Translations under genes and position numbers: made by a program
Source of the DNA: Alcaligenes faecalis
GTDB taxonomy: Bacteria > Pseudomonadota > Gammaproteobacteria > Burkholderiales > Burkholderiaceae_B
Reading direction: 5' to 3'
Assembly (NCBI RefSeq): GCF_009497775.1
Contig: NZ_CP031012.1
Coordinates: 620,001 to 684,000 of the forward strand
DNA: 64,000 nucleotides
Shown here: one piece after another, positions 18,641 through 27,690 of the stretch
Layout: every line of letters begins with the position of its first letter
Position numbering within the stretch: position 1 is the stretch's first letter
Notes under the pieces: model-generated
Database searches by the model: none
The model's input: only the letters and a program-made list of their open reading frames with translations
Told to the model about the DNA's origin: nothing

Positions 18641-20536
18641 TTAACCCCAGCCCAAGGCCACAGCGGCCTGATACATGATGAAGCAGGCGATGTAAGCCAG
18701 GCCGAAGAGATAGGCTGCCATGATGGCCGCATACTTCCAGCTATTGGTCTCTCGGCGCACGGTGGCCAGTGTGGCCAGACATTGCGGGGCGAAGATGAAC
18801 CAGGTCAGCAAGGACAAGGCAGTGGCCAGGGACCACTGATGGGCAATCAGCGGGCCAAGCTGCGCTGCCGTGTCGTCGCCCGTTGCGGACAGGGCATACA
18901 CCGTGCCCAGTGCACTGACAGCCACTTCACGTGCGGCCATGCCGGGAATAAGGGCAATGCAGATTTGCCAGTTAAAGCCGATGGGAGCAAACAGCAGCGC
19001 CAGAAATTCACCGATGCGGCCTGCCAGACTGTAGGTGATGGCAGCGTCGGTTGCGCCTTCCGGTGCCCCAGGAAAGGAGGACAAAAACCACAGGACGATG
19101 GTCAGCGCCAGAATAATGCCGCCGACACGCTTCAAGAAGATAATGGCGCGTTCATACAGGCCCAGCAGCAGGCTGCGTATGCTGGGCATACGATAAGCTG
19201 GCAGCTCCATCATCAGGGCCGCGCGACCCTGGCGTGCTCCAAATAACTTGGCCACATAGGCCACCGCCATAGCACTGACAATCCCTGCGATGTACAAACC
19301 AAACAGCACCAGCCCTTGCAGGTTGAAGATGCCCGCCACCGTGCGCGAGGGGATGAAGGCACTGATCAGCAGCGCATACACGGGCAGGCGCGCGGAGCAG
19401 GTCATCAATGGCGCGATCATGATGGTGACCAGACGGTCCCGCCAGCTTGGAATGGAGCGCGCCGCCATGACACCGGGAATCGCACAGGCAAAGCTGGAGA
19501 GCAGGGGGATGAAGGAGCGCCCGGACAAGCCGACCGTGCTCATCAGGCGATCCAGCAGGAATGCCGCGCGTGGCAGATAGCCGGAGTCCTCAAGCACAAG
19601 AATGAAGAAAAACAGGATCAGGATTTGCGGCAGAAATACGATGACACCGCCTGCCCCTGCGATCACCCCATCGGCCAGCAGGCTGCGCAAGGGGCCATCG
19701 GCCATCTGGGTGTTAAGCCATTCCGCTGCGGAGGTGGTGGTGGCGTCAATAAAGTCCATCGGTACCTGGGCCCAGGCAAACACGGCCTGGAAGATCAGGA
19801 ACAGGAGGACGGCCAGCAGTACCAGCCCCCAGACGGGATGCAACACAATGGCGTCTATCTTGTCATCGCGCGCCAGTTGCATGGCCGGTGCTTTGACAGC
19901 CAGATCCAGAATGCGCCGGACTTCATCATGCAGTGCGAGCACACGTTGCTGTGCATCACCCTGGGGCACGTCCTGCTTGCTGGGGAGGGCGTGCTTGAAC
20001 TGATCGGTATCTATCCATTTCAGCAGGCTGTCGGCACCGTCATTTTTGACGGCGACGGTGGAGACGACCGGGATGCCCAGTTCGCGCGCCAGCACGGCTT
20101 CATCAATTTCTATGCCTTGTTTTTTCGCGATATCTGCCATGTTCAGTACCAGCACCATGGGCAGGCCCAGATTGCGCGCTTCCAGCACCAGACGCAGGTT
20201 CAGGCGCAGGTGGGTTGCATCGGTCACGCAGGCAATCAATTCCGGCAGAGGTTCGCCCGCGCGTTTGCCCAGCAGGACGTCGCGCGTTACGGCTTCATCC
20301 AGGCTTTGGGCTTGCAGACTGTATGCGCCGGGTAGATCCAGCATGCGTACGCGCTTGCCTTCAGGGGTAGTGAACCAGCCTTCTTTGCGCTCCACCGTTA
20401 CGCCGGCGTAGTTGGCCACTTTCTGGCGTGCGCCGGTCATCAGGTTGAACAGGGCGGTTTTGCCGCAGTTGGGGTTGCCCAGCAAGGCCACATGCAGGGG
20501 AGTGGCGTCGGAAGGACTGGTCGTCGCGCTTGTCAT
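18641..20536 (-). CDS. feoB: Ferrous iron transporter FeoB
   Basis: 631 residues. The N-terminal G domain shows VALLGNPNCGKTALFNLMTG (G1), the G2/G3 region VTVERKEGWF and DLPGAYSL, and VLNMAD (G4). The C-terminal membrane part has the two Gate repeats, including SSFACAIPGVMAARSIP and IALIPGMAAREVAVSALGTV with the conserved cysteine in the first. At 631 residues it is shorter than the 770-residue E. coli protein, as is usual for the compact FeoB type. Takes up Fe(II) across the inner membrane. Confidence 0.95.
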   Translation of the reverse strand: MTSATTSPSDATPLHVALLGNPNCGKTALFNLMTGARQKVANYAGVTVERKEGWFTTPEGKRVRMLDLPGAYSLQAQSLDEAVTRDVLLGKRAGEPLPELIACVTDATHLRLNLRLVLEARNLGLPMVLVLNMADIAKKQGIEIDEAVLARELGIPVVSTVAVKNDGADSLLKWIDTDQFKHALPSKQDVPQGDAQQRVLALHDEVRRILDLAVKAPAMQLARDDKIDAIVLHPVWGLVLLAVLLFLIFQAVFAWAQVPMDFIDATTTSAAEWLNTQMADGPLRSLLADGVIAGAGGVIVFLPQILILFFFILVLEDSGYLPRAAFLLDRLMSTVGLSGRSFIPLLSSFACAIPGVMAARSIPSWRDRLVTIMIAPLMTCSARLPVYALLISAFIPSRTVAGIFNLQGLVLFGLYIAGIVSAMAVAYVAKLFGARQGRAALMMELPAYRMPSIRSLLLGLYERAIIFLKRVGGIILALTIVLWFLSSFPGAPEGATDAAITYSLAGRIGEFLALLFAPIGFNWQICIALIPGMAAREVAVSALGTVYALSATGDDTAAQLGPLIAHQWSLATALSLLTWFIFAPQCLATLATVRRETNSWKYAAIMAAYLFGLAYIACFIMYQAAVALGWG

Positions 20537-20579
20537 TGTTATCTCTGGCTTTTGTAGGGAGTGTGCTTGCCGTCTGCGC

Positions 20580-20888
20580 TCAGGCAGGCTGTATCAGCAC
20601 AAAGGCGGCCTCGTCACGGCGCAGGGCGAAGGTGGCTTGTCCTACGCGAATGGCCAGTGGGTCCGCTCCGGGAAATCCGGTGGCGACGACACGAACACGC
20701 TCGCCGGGCAGAAAACCGATTTCCATGAGACGCAAAATCAGCGCCTGTCCGTGTTCATTATTTGTGGACTGAAGTCCAATGACTGTTCCGCTCTGACCAC
20801 GCGCTAAAGTGTCCAGCGTGGTTTGCGGCAATCCCGTGGTTTTGGCGGGGATTGCTTGGCCGTTCAACTCGTGTGACTGAACTCGCAT
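20580..20888 (-). CDS. feoA: FeoA-domain protein
   Basis: 102 residues with the SH3-like FeoA fold: TLDTLARGQSGTVIGL, the signature RLMEIGFLPGERVRVVATG and LAIRVGQATFALRRDEAAFV. FeoA binds FeoB and is needed for Fe(II) transport. It lies 43 bases before feoB. Its N-terminal ~25 residues are longer than usual, so a later start is possible. I could not identify a convincing Fur box upstream. Confidence 0.9.
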   Translation of the reverse strand: MRVQSHELNGQAIPAKTTGLPQTTLDTLARGQSGTVIGLQSTNNEHGQALILRLMEIGFLPGERVRVVATGFPGADPLAIRVGQATFALRRDEAAFVLIQPA

Positions 20889-21035
20889 GGCAGACTGAAT
20901 CCTGAATAGTTGTAGTTCGCATTTTAAAATAAAGCGATTTCAAAGAGCGTATTTTGCTGGGGTCGGTCACGAAATTTTTTTGAGTGTGGCGCAGCGGTAT
21001 CAGGCGTGGGTGGCCGGTTTGGCCTGTGTATAGCC

Positions 21036-21078
21036 AAAAAAATGCCCCAGCGCCGGATAGATAACAGGGGCTGGGGCA
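21036..21078 (-). terminator. Terminator of the hmgA-fahA operon
   Basis: TGCCCCAGC (21043-21051) pairs with GCTGGGGCA (21070-21078). On the minus strand the stem is followed by seven T (complement of A at 21036-21042). It lies 40 bases after the fahA stop. The remainder of 20889-21035 shows no gene and should hold the feoA promoter. Confidence 0.85.
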
Positions 21079-21118
21079 GGAGAGGCTCAGGCTTGTTTAA
21101 AGGCCTGGCTGTTTGTAT

Positions 21119-22444
21119 TTACAGGATGGCAGGCAGCACGCGACCAGCACACTCACCAAAAGACAGGGTCGGGTAGCCATCCTGACGGCACAGGCCCTTC
21201 AAGATGATCTCGTCCTGATCTTCCAGGAACTTGCGCTGTTCGCCCCAAGGCAGATCAATGGGGTTCTTGCCGCCCTGGTTCATTTCCAGCAGGGAGCCTT
21301 CCTGACCCTTGGCCGGGCCGGACAAGGTGCCGGTGCCCAGCAGGTCGCCGGTTTGCAGATTGCAGCCGTTGACGCTGTGGTGGGCGACCAGTTGGGCCAC
21401 GGTCCAATAGGCTTCCTTGAAGTTGCTACGCGAGAGCAGAGCCGGTTCTTTCTTTTGCTGACGCGACTGCTCGGTGCTCAGGTACACCTCCAGCTCCACA
21501 TCCAGAACGCCGCTGCTCTGGTTGGCCTGATCCTGCAAATACGGCAGTGGCTGGGGATCGGACTCGGGACGGCTGAAGGGGCGACGGAAGGGAGCCAGGG
21601 CTTCCAGTGTCACTACCCAGGGGGAGATCGTCGAGGCAAAGTTCTTGGCCAGGAAAGGGCCCAAAGGCTGGTATTCCCAGGCTTGCAGATCGCGTGCCGA
21701 CCAGTCATTGAACAGGCACAGACCAAAAACGTGTTCGTCTGCCTGAGCAATAGGAATACGGTGACCGGCTTCGTTGCCTTTGCCAATCAGAATGCCCATT
21801 TCCAGTTCAAAGTCCAGGCGCTGGCAAGGGCCAAAGTTGGGTTGCTCCTGCCCCTCGGGTGGACGGGTCTGGCCGACGGGACGCGGGAACTGCTGGCCGG
21901 ATACGCCAATGCTGGAGGCGCGGCCGTGGTAGCCAATCGGCACCCACTTGTAGTTGGGCAGCAAGGGGGCGTCGGGGCGGAATTGTTTGCCCACCGCCGT
22001 TGCGTGGTGCACGGAAATGTAGAAGTCGGTGTAGTCGCCAATCTGGGCAGGCAGGGCGTATTCCAGCTTGCTGCGCTCGATCAGCATGGGGCGCAGGCGC
22101 GATTCGGCCGAAGAGCCTTGGCGCAAGTCATGTGACAAGGCGGCACGCAGCGCGCTCCAGTATTCCTGGCCCAAGGCCATCAGGCCATTCAGTGCGGGTT
22201 TGACGCAAGCGGCCAGGGCGTCGGCGGCTTTGCCGTGCCAGGGGGTATCGCAGGCCAGCAGGCCCAGGTCCAGCGCGTAAGGGCCAATGGCCACCATGAC
22301 GCGGAAGTCTTCCTGACTGTCACGGCGACGGGCCACGGCAAAGGGCAGGTTCTGGATGGGGAAACCGTTATCGGCCTCGTTGGCGCCGGGCACCCAGCTT
22401 TGCAGCTTGGGGTCGTGAGTGTCATTCAGATAAGGTCGGGTCAT
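21119..22444 (-). CDS. fahA: Fumarylacetoacetase
   Basis: 441 residues from the ATG at 22444, which overlaps the hmgA stop in an ATGA; the longer upstream reading is not supported. The FAH fold is clear: [20 protein letters not shown] with the catalytic His region, then [35 protein letters not shown] with the metal-binding Glu residues, and [20 protein letters not shown]. It splits fumarylacetoacetate to fumarate and acetoacetate, the last step of homogentisate catabolism. Confidence 0.95.
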   Translation of the reverse strand: MTRPYLNDTHDPKLQSWVPGANEADNGFPIQNLPFAVARRRDSQEDFRVMVAIGPYALDLGLLACDTPWHGKAADALAACVKPALNGLMALGQEYWSALRAALSHDLRQGSSAESRLRPMLIERSKLEYALPAQIGDYTDFYISVHHATAVGKQFRPDAPLLPNYKWVPIGYHGRASSIGVSGQQFPRPVGQTRPPEGQEQPNFGPCQRLDFELEMGILIGKGNEAGHRIPIAQADEHVFGLCLFNDWSARDLQAWEYQPLGPFLAKNFASTISPWVVTLEALAPFRRPFSRPESDPQPLPYLQDQANQSSGVLDVELEVYLSTEQSRQQKKEPALLSRSNFKEAYWTVAQLVAHHSVNGCNLQTGDLLGTGTLSGPAKGQEGSLLEMNQGGKNPIDLPWGEQRKFLEDQDEIILKGLCRQDGYPTLSFGECAGRVLPAIL

Positions 22445-23745
22445 GCCTTTTGTTCCGTAGAGAAGTGTTTTTCCAGTCCGTCCCAGACGGCATCGTAATT
22501 GGCTTGCAGACTGCCGCTTTGCAAGGCCTGTGGCGAGGGGCGGATGACTTTGCGGGTCTCGAACATAAAGGCCATGGTACCGCGCAGATAGTCTGCCTTG
22601 CTCAAGTCCGCAGCGCTGGCCTTGTCGAAGGTGTTGGCGTCGGGGCCATGCGGGCTCATGCAATTGTGCAGGCTGGAGCCGCCGGGTGCAAAGCCATCGG
22701 CCTTGGCATCGTACACACCCTGGATCAGACCCATGAATTCACTGGCGAAGTTACGGTGGAACCACGGTGGGCGGAAGGTGTTTTCCATGGCCAGAATGCG
22801 TGGCGGGAAAATTGCGAAGTCCAGGTTGGCCGTGCCGGGGGTGTCGGAGGGCGAGGTCAATACGCTGAAAATGCAGGGATCGGGGTGGTCGTAGCTGATC
22901 GAGCCGATCACGTTGAAGTCGCGCAAATCGTATTTGTAGGGGGCGTGCGTACCATGCCAGGCTACTACGTCCAGCGGCGAGTGCGTCAGTTGCGCAACCC
23001 AGAAACCGCCTGTGAATTTGGTGACCAGCTCATGCGGCTCGCTGATATCTTCGTACCAGGCTACCGGGGTTTTGAAGTCGCGAGCATTGGCCAGGCCGTT
23101 GGAGCCGATCGGACCCAGTTCGGGCAGGCGCAAAGGCGCGCCGAAGTTCTCCAGCAAGTAACCGCGGGCCACATCGTCCAGCAACTCCACCTTGAAGCGC
23201 ACGCCACGCGGCATGACGGCAATCTCGCACGGCTCGATCTCCATGATGCCCAGTTCGCTGACCAGACGCAGGCGGCCCTGTTCAGGCACAAACATCATTT
23301 CGGCGTCGGCGTTGTAGAACACGCGCCGTCCCATGGACTGGTTGATGGCGTACAGATGGATGGCAACACCGCTTTGCGAGTCACTGCTGCCATTGCCTGC
23401 CCAGGTATGGACGCCGGCCAGAAAGTCGGTTGGTTTGCCGGGCAGATTCAGCGGGCTCCAGCGCAGGCGATTGGGGTTGGCCGGGCCTTGGCCGAAGTCC
23501 TCATTCCAGTGGGGAGCACCTTCAAATGCCGTAAATGCCCCTTGCTTGGCGCTGGGACGAATGCGGTACAGCCAGGAGCGGCGGTTATCGGCGCGTGGCG
23601 CGGTAAAGGCCGTGCCGGACAACTGCTCGGCATACAGCCCGTAAGGGCAGCGCTGCGGCGAGTTGCGTCCCAGCGGCAGCGCACCGGGCAGCGCCTCGGT
23701 GGCAAAGGCGTTACCAAAACCAATCTGATAATTCAAAGAGCTCAT
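22441..23745 (-). CDS. hmgA: Homogentisate 1,2-dioxygenase
   Basis: 434 residues. The N-terminal signature [19 protein letters not shown] and [10 protein letters not shown], and the C-terminal iron site region [18 protein letters not shown] with [12 protein letters not shown] and NCMSPHGPD, match the family over its whole length. It opens the ring of homogentisate to maleylacetoacetate. No maleylacetoacetate isomerase gene is present in the window. Operon with fahA downstream and DUF2783/FAD hydroxylase upstream. Confidence 0.96.
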   Translation of the reverse strand: MSSLNYQIGFGNAFATEALPGALPLGRNSPQRCPYGLYAEQLSGTAFTAPRADNRRSWLYRIRPSAKQGAFTAFEGAPHWNEDFGQGPANPNRLRWSPLNLPGKPTDFLAGVHTWAGNGSSDSQSGVAIHLYAINQSMGRRVFYNADAEMMFVPEQGRLRLVSELGIMEIEPCEIAVMPRGVRFKVELLDDVARGYLLENFGAPLRLPELGPIGSNGLANARDFKTPVAWYEDISEPHELVTKFTGGFWVAQLTHSPLDVVAWHGTHAPYKYDLRDFNVIGSISYDHPDPCIFSVLTSPSDTPGTANLDFAIFPPRILAMENTFRPPWFHRNFASEFMGLIQGVYDAKADGFAPGGSSLHNCMSPHGPDANTFDKASAADLSKADYLRGTMAFMFETRKVIRPSPQALQSGSLQANYDAVWDGLEKHFSTEQKA

Positions 23746-23760
23746 TAGGGGTCTCCAGAT

Positions 23761-23970
23761 TCAGGCAGCCTGCTCCAGGCAGGTCTGGCGGGCGGCATCC
23801 AAGGCTTGCTTGATCACATCCAGCGAGCCGACATGATTGCACAGCAAAAGCACCAAAGCGGCATTCATGGCATGGCTTTGTGCCGTGCTCAGGCCTTGGT
23901 GGGCATCGATCAACATTTGGTAGAAATCGTCAGCCCGTTCCAGGGGGGTATCGGTATTCAGTGTAGACAT
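23761..23970 (-). CDS. DUF2783 protein
   Basis: 69 residues, acidic, predicted helical (ADDFYQMLIDAHQGLSTAQS; LLLCNHVGSLDVIKQALDAA). It matches the small DUF2783 proteins that accompany FAD-dependent aromatic hydroxylases. Its start overlaps the upstream hydroxylase gene by 13 bases, so the two are translationally linked. Function unknown; a small partner subunit or stabiliser is conceivable. Confidence 0.75.
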   Translation of the reverse strand: MSTLNTDTPLERADDFYQMLIDAHQGLSTAQSHAMNAALVLLLCNHVGSLDVIKQALDAARQTCLEQAA

Positions 23971-25631
23971 GAAGCACTCTCCAGGAAATGGCCACAGGCT
24001 TTATGCAAGGCAGCCTGGACAGCTTGCCCATCCAGATGACGCCAGCGGGCGCACAGGTGTTGGTCGGGGCGAATCAGATAGCAGGAGCCGGGCTGGGCGT
24101 CGTAACGCTGGCGCAGCATATCCTGGCTGTCGATGATGCCTCCCTGGGCCTGGGCGGTGCTGGTGCCAGCGGGCCAGACGCGCAGGCGGGTCAAGAGACC
24201 TTGGGCGACCAGTTCTTCCAGCACTTCAGACTGGCTGGCCTGGCCTTCACCAAACTCCAGCAGAGTGAAGCCGCTACCCAATTGACCCAGCCACCAGTCT
24301 TGCTGACCGTTTTGCTCGATAGGCGCATCGGGGACGCAGGCGCCCAGTGGCGTGGCGCAGGCGGAGAACTCCTGTGTGTCAGCCGTATTCAAGGGGCTGT
24401 CCGGGTAGGCGCTGGGCAAGGACAGGCGGCCGCTATTGACCAGTACACGGGCAAAGGCGTGGCGACGCGCCAGAATCAAGGCCGCATCACGGAACAGACG
24501 GCTGACTTCGCTTTTAGGTGTAATGAAATCCGTTGAACGGCTGGAGTGGCGGATGTTCTCGTCCGCGGCCAACTCACGTTCATGGCTGTAGCTGTCCAGC
24601 AGGCTGTCGGGAGCCTGGGCATTCAGAACCAGATTCAGCTTCCAGGCCAGATTGTCGGCGTCCTGGATACCGCTATTGGCGCCGCGTGCGCCAAAAGGCG
24701 AGACACGGTGGGCCGAATCTCCGGCAAACAGAATACGGCCATGGCGGAAGCGCTCCATGCGCTCGCAGGCAAAGGTGTAAATGCTGACCCATTCCAGCTC
24801 AAAGGGGGCGTCGGCACCCAGAAGGGCGCGAATGCGGGGCAGCACGTTTTCGGGTTTGACGGCTTCAACCGGGTCGGCATCCCAGCCCAACTGAAAGTCG
24901 ATACGCCAGACATTGTCTGGCTGGCTGTGCAGCAAGACCGATTGATTGGGGTGGAAGGGCGGGTCAAACCAGAACCAGCGCTCGGCGGGGAAGTCGGCCT
25001 GCATGCGCACGTCTGCAATCAGGAAACGGTCCTTGAAGACGCGTCCGCTGCTGCTTTCACCCAAGGCACGGCGAATGGCCGAGCGCGAGCCGTCGCAGGC
25101 TAGCAGCCATTCAGCTTCCAGCGTGTAATTGCCTTGCTGTGTTTCTACGTCCAGATGCACGCCTGCCGCCTGGTTCACCACGTTCAGCACTTTATGGCCG
25201 GAACGCAGTTCGATCAGGGGCTGAGCGCAGACCGCTTCGTAGAGATAGCCTTCGCAGTAATACTGCTGCAAATTGATAAAGGCGGGGCGCTGGTGGCCTT
25301 CTTCGGGCCGCAAATTGAAGCTCCAGACTTCCTGGTTGCGGAAAAAAACCTTGCCCACATTCCAGGACACGCCCTTGTCCATCATGCGCGAGCCCACGCC
25401 CAATCGGTCCCAGATATCCAGAGTGCGTTTGGCAAAGCAAATGGCCCGCGATCCTTTGGACAGCGTGGTGTCGTCATCCAGAATCACGACCCGGTGGCCT
25501 TTGGCCGCCAGATCCAGGGCCATGGTCAGCCCCACCGGGCCGGCACCCACCACCACAACAGGGTGGCGGGCATGGGTAGCCGGTGGGGGCGCTTGCGTCA
25601 GCTCCAGGGTCTGGTAATTAATGTCTCCCAT
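23958..25631 (-). CDS. FAD-dependent aromatic hydroxylase (MhpA/PheA-like flavoprotein)
   Basis: 557 residues of the class A flavoprotein monooxygenases. Visible: the Rossmann motif VVVVGAGPVGLTMALDLAAK (~25-45), LLACDGSRSAIRRALG (the DG motif, ~185) and FAGDSAHRVSPFGARGANSG (the GD motif, ~305). The C-terminal thioredoxin-like domain of MhpA-type enzymes follows. Operon position before hmgA suggests it makes homogentisate or gentisate-like products from a hydroxyphenyl acid, for instance 3-hydroxyphenylacetate; that is inference. The ATG at 25631 follows GGAGAAAGAAG. Confidence 0.85.
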   Translation of the reverse strand: MGDINYQTLELTQAPPPATHARHPVVVVGAGPVGLTMALDLAAKGHRVVILDDDTTLSKGSRAICFAKRTLDIWDRLGVGSRMMDKGVSWNVGKVFFRNQEVWSFNLRPEEGHQRPAFINLQQYYCEGYLYEAVCAQPLIELRSGHKVLNVVNQAAGVHLDVETQQGNYTLEAEWLLACDGSRSAIRRALGESSSGRVFKDRFLIADVRMQADFPAERWFWFDPPFHPNQSVLLHSQPDNVWRIDFQLGWDADPVEAVKPENVLPRIRALLGADAPFELEWVSIYTFACERMERFRHGRILFAGDSAHRVSPFGARGANSGIQDADNLAWKLNLVLNAQAPDSLLDSYSHERELAADENIRHSSRSTDFITPKSEVSRLFRDAALILARRHAFARVLVNSGRLSLPSAYPDSPLNTADTQEFSACATPLGACVPDAPIEQNGQQDWWLGQLGSGFTLLEFGEGQASQSEVLEELVAQGLLTRLRVWPAGTSTAQAQGGIIDSQDMLRQRYDAQPGSCYLIRPDQHLCARWRHLDGQAVQAALHKACGHFLESASCLH

Positions 25632-25655
25632 CTTCTTTCTCCCTGGCCTTGCGTC

Positions 25656-26612
25656 TTACTGACCTTCGAGCTGTTTCCACATTTCCAGATCGCGCTCGGC
25701 GGTCCAGATGCGTGGGTCTTCGTGGCCGTTGACTTCGTCGTAGGCACGGGACACGTCAAAGGGCATGCAGTGATCAAAAATGACCCAGTCTGCGTAGCGA
25801 GGCTTCATGAAATCGTAGGTTTCGCGGTAAATGGTCTTCAGATCTTTACCGGCGGCTGCGCCTTGCTGCACGCTGGAGTACAGGTCTGTCAAGAACGCGC
25901 GTGTGCCGGCCAGCGCCTGACGCACTTCGGTGGCGTTCTTCAGTGCCGGGCCACGGCCAGGAACCATTTGTTCGGCTTTGAAGTCACCCAGACGGTCCAG
26001 TGTGCGGGGCCATTCGCGGAAGTAGCAGTCGCCTGCGTACGGGGTGGATTGGTATTCAACCAGGTCACCGGCGAACAGGATTTTTTGCTTGGGCAGCCAG
26101 GCGATGGTGTCGCCCTTGGTGTGGCCACGGCCCACTTGCATCAGGTGCACTTCCAGATTGCCCAGGTCCACGGTCATGTGACCTTCAAAGGTCATGGTGG
26201 GCCAGGTCAGGCCGGGAGGAATGGACTCGGCGTTGCGGAACAGACGGGGGAAGCGGCCAATTTCGCTGGCCTTGTCTTGCTCGCCACGCTCCACGATCAG
26301 GTCGTAAGTGTCGCGGCTGGCCAGGATTTCCTGGGCATCGTAGGCCGAGGCACCCAGCACGCGTACGGCGTGGTAGTGCGATAGCAAGACATATTTGATG
26401 GGTTTGTCGCTGACTTCGCGGATGCGGCGAATGACGTCTTCGGCCATGACAGGCGTGGCCTGGGTGTCGATCACCATAATGGCCTCGTCACCAATGATGA
26501 TGCCCGTATTGGGGTCACCCTCAGCCGTGTAGGCGTAGGCGTTGTCGGACAGTTTTTCAAAGGCAACGACTTTGTCTTCCAGGTCGTTATGCGAGGCGAA
26601 GGACTTGCTCAT
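25656..26612 (-). CDS. Metallo-beta-lactamase-fold hydrolase with altered metal motif
   Basis: 318 residues, MBL fold: NTGIIIGDEAIMVIDTQATP, then LLSHYHAVRVLGASAYDAQ, QVGRGHTKGDTIAWLP and ILFAGDLVE. The first metal motif reads HYHAVR instead of H-x-H-x-D-H, so the usual Asp/His of the second metal site are missing, while the GRGHTKGD and AGD ligands remain. It is the first gene of the homogentisate operon, 24 bases before the hydroxylase. It might act as a thioesterase, lactonase or glyoxalase-type enzyme; function unknown. Confidence 0.8.
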   Translation of the reverse strand: MSKSFASHNDLEDKVVAFEKLSDNAYAYTAEGDPNTGIIIGDEAIMVIDTQATPVMAEDVIRRIREVSDKPIKYVLLSHYHAVRVLGASAYDAQEILASRDTYDLIVERGEQDKASEIGRFPRLFRNAESIPPGLTWPTMTFEGHMTVDLGNLEVHLMQVGRGHTKGDTIAWLPKQKILFAGDLVEYQSTPYAGDCYFREWPRTLDRLGDFKAEQMVPGRGPALKNATEVRQALAGTRAFLTDLYSSVQQGAAAGKDLKTIYRETYDFMKPRYADWVIFDHCMPFDVSRAYDEVNGHEDPRIWTAERDLEMWKQLEGQ

Positions 26613-26707
26613 GAAAATGACTCCACAGTCGATAGGGATGGTGTCAGATTAGTTTATGGTGAATCAGTTAGATATAGGTGAATACCTGAATAGGGTAGGG
26701 ATAATTG

Positions 26708-26730
26708 AAAAAGTGCAGACGAGCGTCTGC
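26708..26730 (-). terminator. Terminator of mutM
   Basis: GCAGACG (26715-26721) and CGTCTGC (26724-26730) form a perfect stem; on the minus strand it is followed by ACTTTTTC. It lies 46 bases past the mutM stop. The interval 26613-26707 should hold the promoter of the MBL-hydroxylase-hmgA-fahA operon. Confidence 0.65.
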
Positions 26731-26776
26731 CTGCCGGAATCGGCATCAGACGCTGTCAGAAGAAAGGGGGAGGGGC

Positions 26777-27604
26777 TTAGCGGCGCTGGCAGCGCGAGCA
26801 GTAATAGGTCGCGCGCTGGCCTTGGACGATTCGTTTGATAGGCTGTTGGCAGCGTGGGCAGGGTTTGCCGACGCGCTCATAGACATTGGCGTGGATGTCG
26901 AAGTAGGCACCCGGCTCGCCGCTGGCATTGACGTAATCGCGCAGCGTACTGCCCCCTGAATCCAGGGCGGCTTGCAAGGTGCTCAAGATAGACGAGTGCA
27001 GTTTCTCGCAGCGATGCAAGGAGACTTCACCGGCGGGTAGTTCAGGGTGAATACCGGCCAGGAACAAGGACTCGGAAGCATAAATATTGCCCACGCCCAC
27101 CACGATCTTGCCGCCCAGCAAGGCTTGCTTGATGGCAACGCGTCGCCCTTGCAAGTAGCGGTGCAGATACTCCGGGGTGAACAAAGGATCAAAAGGTTCG
27201 ATCCCTAAAGTACGTAGCAAAGGGTGGTTTTCCAGCGGGCCGTCCCTATGGGCGTGCCATAATATCGCACCAAATCGTCGTGGGTCGTGCAGCAGGAAGC
27301 GGGCCTCATCAAAGATCCATTCCGCATGATCGTGTTTGCGGCGTTCTTCATCCAGATCCACGCGACGCAAGGAGCCGGACATTCCTAAATGGACGATCTG
27401 GACACCTTGTTCAAAATGCAACAACAAGTATTTGCCTCGACGCGTGCAATTCTGGACGGCCTGGCCTTCAATCCATTGCGGCAAAGAGGCAGGCACGGGC
27501 CAGCGTAAACGGGGCTCGTGAACCAGGAATTGTCGGACATTTTTTCCCTGGATAACCGTCGCAATTCCGCGACGAGTTGTTTCAACTTCTGGCAGTTCAG
27601 GCAT
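26777..27604 (-). CDS. mutM: Formamidopyrimidine-DNA glycosylase
   Basis: 275 residues. It starts MPELPEVETTRRGI, giving the catalytic Pro2/Glu3 after Met removal, has the conserved LLGGKIVVGVGNIYASE helix-two-turn-helix, and ends with the zinc finger YERVGKPCPRC with partner CSRCQ. Removes 8-oxoguanine and formamidopyrimidines. Divergent from the TPR/lolB/ispE operon, a common arrangement in the Burkholderiales. Confidence 0.96.
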   Translation of the reverse strand: MPELPEVETTRRGIATVIQGKNVRQFLVHEPRLRWPVPASLPQWIEGQAVQNCTRRGKYLLLHFEQGVQIVHLGMSGSLRRVDLDEERRKHDHAEWIFDEARFLLHDPRRFGAILWHAHRDGPLENHPLLRTLGIEPFDPLFTPEYLHRYLQGRRVAIKQALLGGKIVVGVGNIYASESLFLAGIHPELPAGEVSLHRCEKLHSSILSTLQAALDSGGSTLRDYVNASGEPGAYFDIHANVYERVGKPCPRCQQPIKRIVQGQRATYYCSRCQRR

Positions 27605-27690
27605 GGGGGGGTGATACCATCAACAAATCTGATTCCTTTATTGTGCCATCGGGCGTTTTGTCGCGCGTATCAGGGCACGGGTTTTTCTGG

